Positions 6,562-7,057 of a DNA stretch of 7,057 nucleotides are shown here, in pieces. The stretch is from an uncultured Eubacteriales bacterium (GTDB lineage Bacteria; Bacillota; Clostridia; Lachnospirales; Anaerotignaceae). The notes below the pieces were generated by a model. It saw only the letters and a program-made list of their open reading frames with translations, made no database searches and was not told the DNA's origin. Position 1 is the first letter of the stretch. Every line of letters begins with the position of its first letter. The stretch is from contig CAUHBX010000045.1 in NCBI GenBank assembly GCA_959604475.1, positions 1 to 7,057 on the forward strand, written 5' to 3'. The position numbers and the translations under genes are program-made.

Positions 6562-6589
6562 ATTTTACCAGATAACAGATATTAGTCAA
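6562..6589 (-). promoter_or_regulatory. Predicted promoter of the AAA+/dehydrogenase unit
   Basis: Minus strand TTGACT (6584-6589), a 16-base spacer, and TAAAAT (6562-6567) preceded by TGG (extended -10). The -35 hexamer contains the stop codon of the upstream ABC gene. Transcription would begin near 6555, so the leader before ATG 6545 would be only about 10 bases and would consist of little more than the ribosome binding site. No terminator separates the ABC gene from this promoter, so read-through may add to expression. Confidence 0.72.
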
Positions 6590-7057
6590 TAATTATTATC
6601 AATAATTTCAAATATTTTTGCTCCCATTAATCCGGCGTCTGCCCTGTCATGAGTAACCATAATACAAATCTTATCTGACGCAAAGCTTTTAAGAAATTCC
6701 GCTATGGCTTCCTTTCTTTTCTCATCTATGCCGTTAAATGGCTCGTCAAGCAGAAGTATATCGCCGTCAAAGGCGACCGCCCTTGCTATAGCCGTCCTCC
6801 TTTTCATTCCTCCGCTCATATCGGCAGGATACATATCAATACAATCCGACAGGCCCGCAGCAGCTATGAAGCTGTCTGCGGCCTTCCTGTTACGAGCCGT
6901 GAGCATAATATTTTCCTTTACGCTTAACTGCTCCAGAAGTCTGTCCTCCTGAAAAACATATGAAATTCGTCCCTCATTGCCGGTTATGTTTCCACCGTCG
7001 GCCTTAGTCAGGCCGGCTATTATATTAAGGGCAGTGGTTTTTCCGCACCCGCTTTGT
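6586..7057 (-). CDS. ABC transporter ATP-binding protein, nitrate/sulfonate/taurine type (5' end beyond window)
   Basis: The C-terminal 156 residues of an ABC ATPase that powers a membrane importer from the cytoplasmic face. The frame stays open to the right edge, so the internal ATG at 6906 is not the start. In the visible part, Walker A is SGCGKTT at 2-8 (its first residues are cut), the Q-loop segment FQEDRLLEQL is at 35-44, the signature MSGGMKRR is at 80-87, Walker B with the D-loop is ILLLDEPFNGID at 100-111 and the H-loop is VTHDRADA at 134-141. The FQEDRLL segment is typical of the SsuB/TauB/NrtD group. About 90 residues seem to follow the H-loop in full-length relatives, but here only 20 do, so the protein is compact at its C-terminus. 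The permease and binding-protein genes should lie to the right of the window. The substrate cannot be told. Confidence 0.92.
   Translation of the reverse strand, partial: QSGCGKTTALNIIAGLTKADGGNITGNEGRISYVFQEDRLLEQLSVKENIMLTARNRKAADSFIAAAGLSDCIDMYPADMSGGMKRRTAIARAVAFDGDILLLDEPFNGIDEKRKEAIAEFLKSFASDKICIMVTHDRADAGLMGAKIFEIIDNNY

Noticed and set aside
6586..6906. A short ABC ATPase of 106 residues starting at ATG 6906
   Set aside because: The frame continues upstream to the window edge and encodes the Q-loop and Walker A, so this ATG is internal and the gene is cut by the window, not truncated.

Overview
This 7,057-base window reads as a stretch of ordinary chromosome from a low-to-mid GC, Gram-positive anaerobe, most likely in class Clostridia (Lachnospirales-like). 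The grounds are strong AAGGAGG-type ribosome binding sites, housekeeping sigma promoters with 16-17 base spacers, a YacL-type PIN/TRAM protein next to ispD, a SpoVK/CbbX-like AAA+ ATPase and an iron-dependent alcohol dehydrogenase. The assignment rests on gene content and recalled family resemblance. No 16S or other marker is present, so genus cannot be given.

Every gene I can support lies on the minus strand, so the transcriptional order runs from high to low coordinates. (1) 7057-6586: the 3' two thirds of an ABC transporter ATPase of the nitrate/sulfonate/taurine type, cut by the window edge. (2) 6545-4144: a self-contained two-gene unit, an AAA+ ATPase followed after 20 bases by an iron-dependent alcohol dehydrogenase, with its own promoter (6562-6589) and intrinsic terminator (4106-4133). 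(3) 3950-1729: a tightly overlapping unit, yacL-like membrane PIN/TRAM protein, then ispD (MEP isoprenoid pathway), then rnhA (RNase HI), driven from a promoter at 4053-4081. (4) 1557-1357: a monocistronic cold-shock protein gene with a strong promoter, a foldable leader and a textbook terminator. (5) 1100-1: the first 366 codons of typA (bipA), a ribosome-associated GTPase, running off the left edge and carrying its own promoter.

The most coherent stories are the two cold/translation-linked genes side by side (cspA and typA), the translationally coupled yacL-ispD-rnhA block, and the AAA+/alcohol dehydrogenase pair. In that pair a CbbX-like remodelling ATPase may act on, or be co-regulated with, a metal-dependent dehydrogenase. 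I see no mobile element, CRISPR array, tRNA or rRNA, and no gene-free stretch longer than 300 bases. The three sizeable intergenic gaps (1101-1356, 1558-1728, 3951-4143) are accounted for by promoters, leaders and terminators. I found no clear previously undescribed system. The AAA+/dehydrogenase pair is the nearest candidate.
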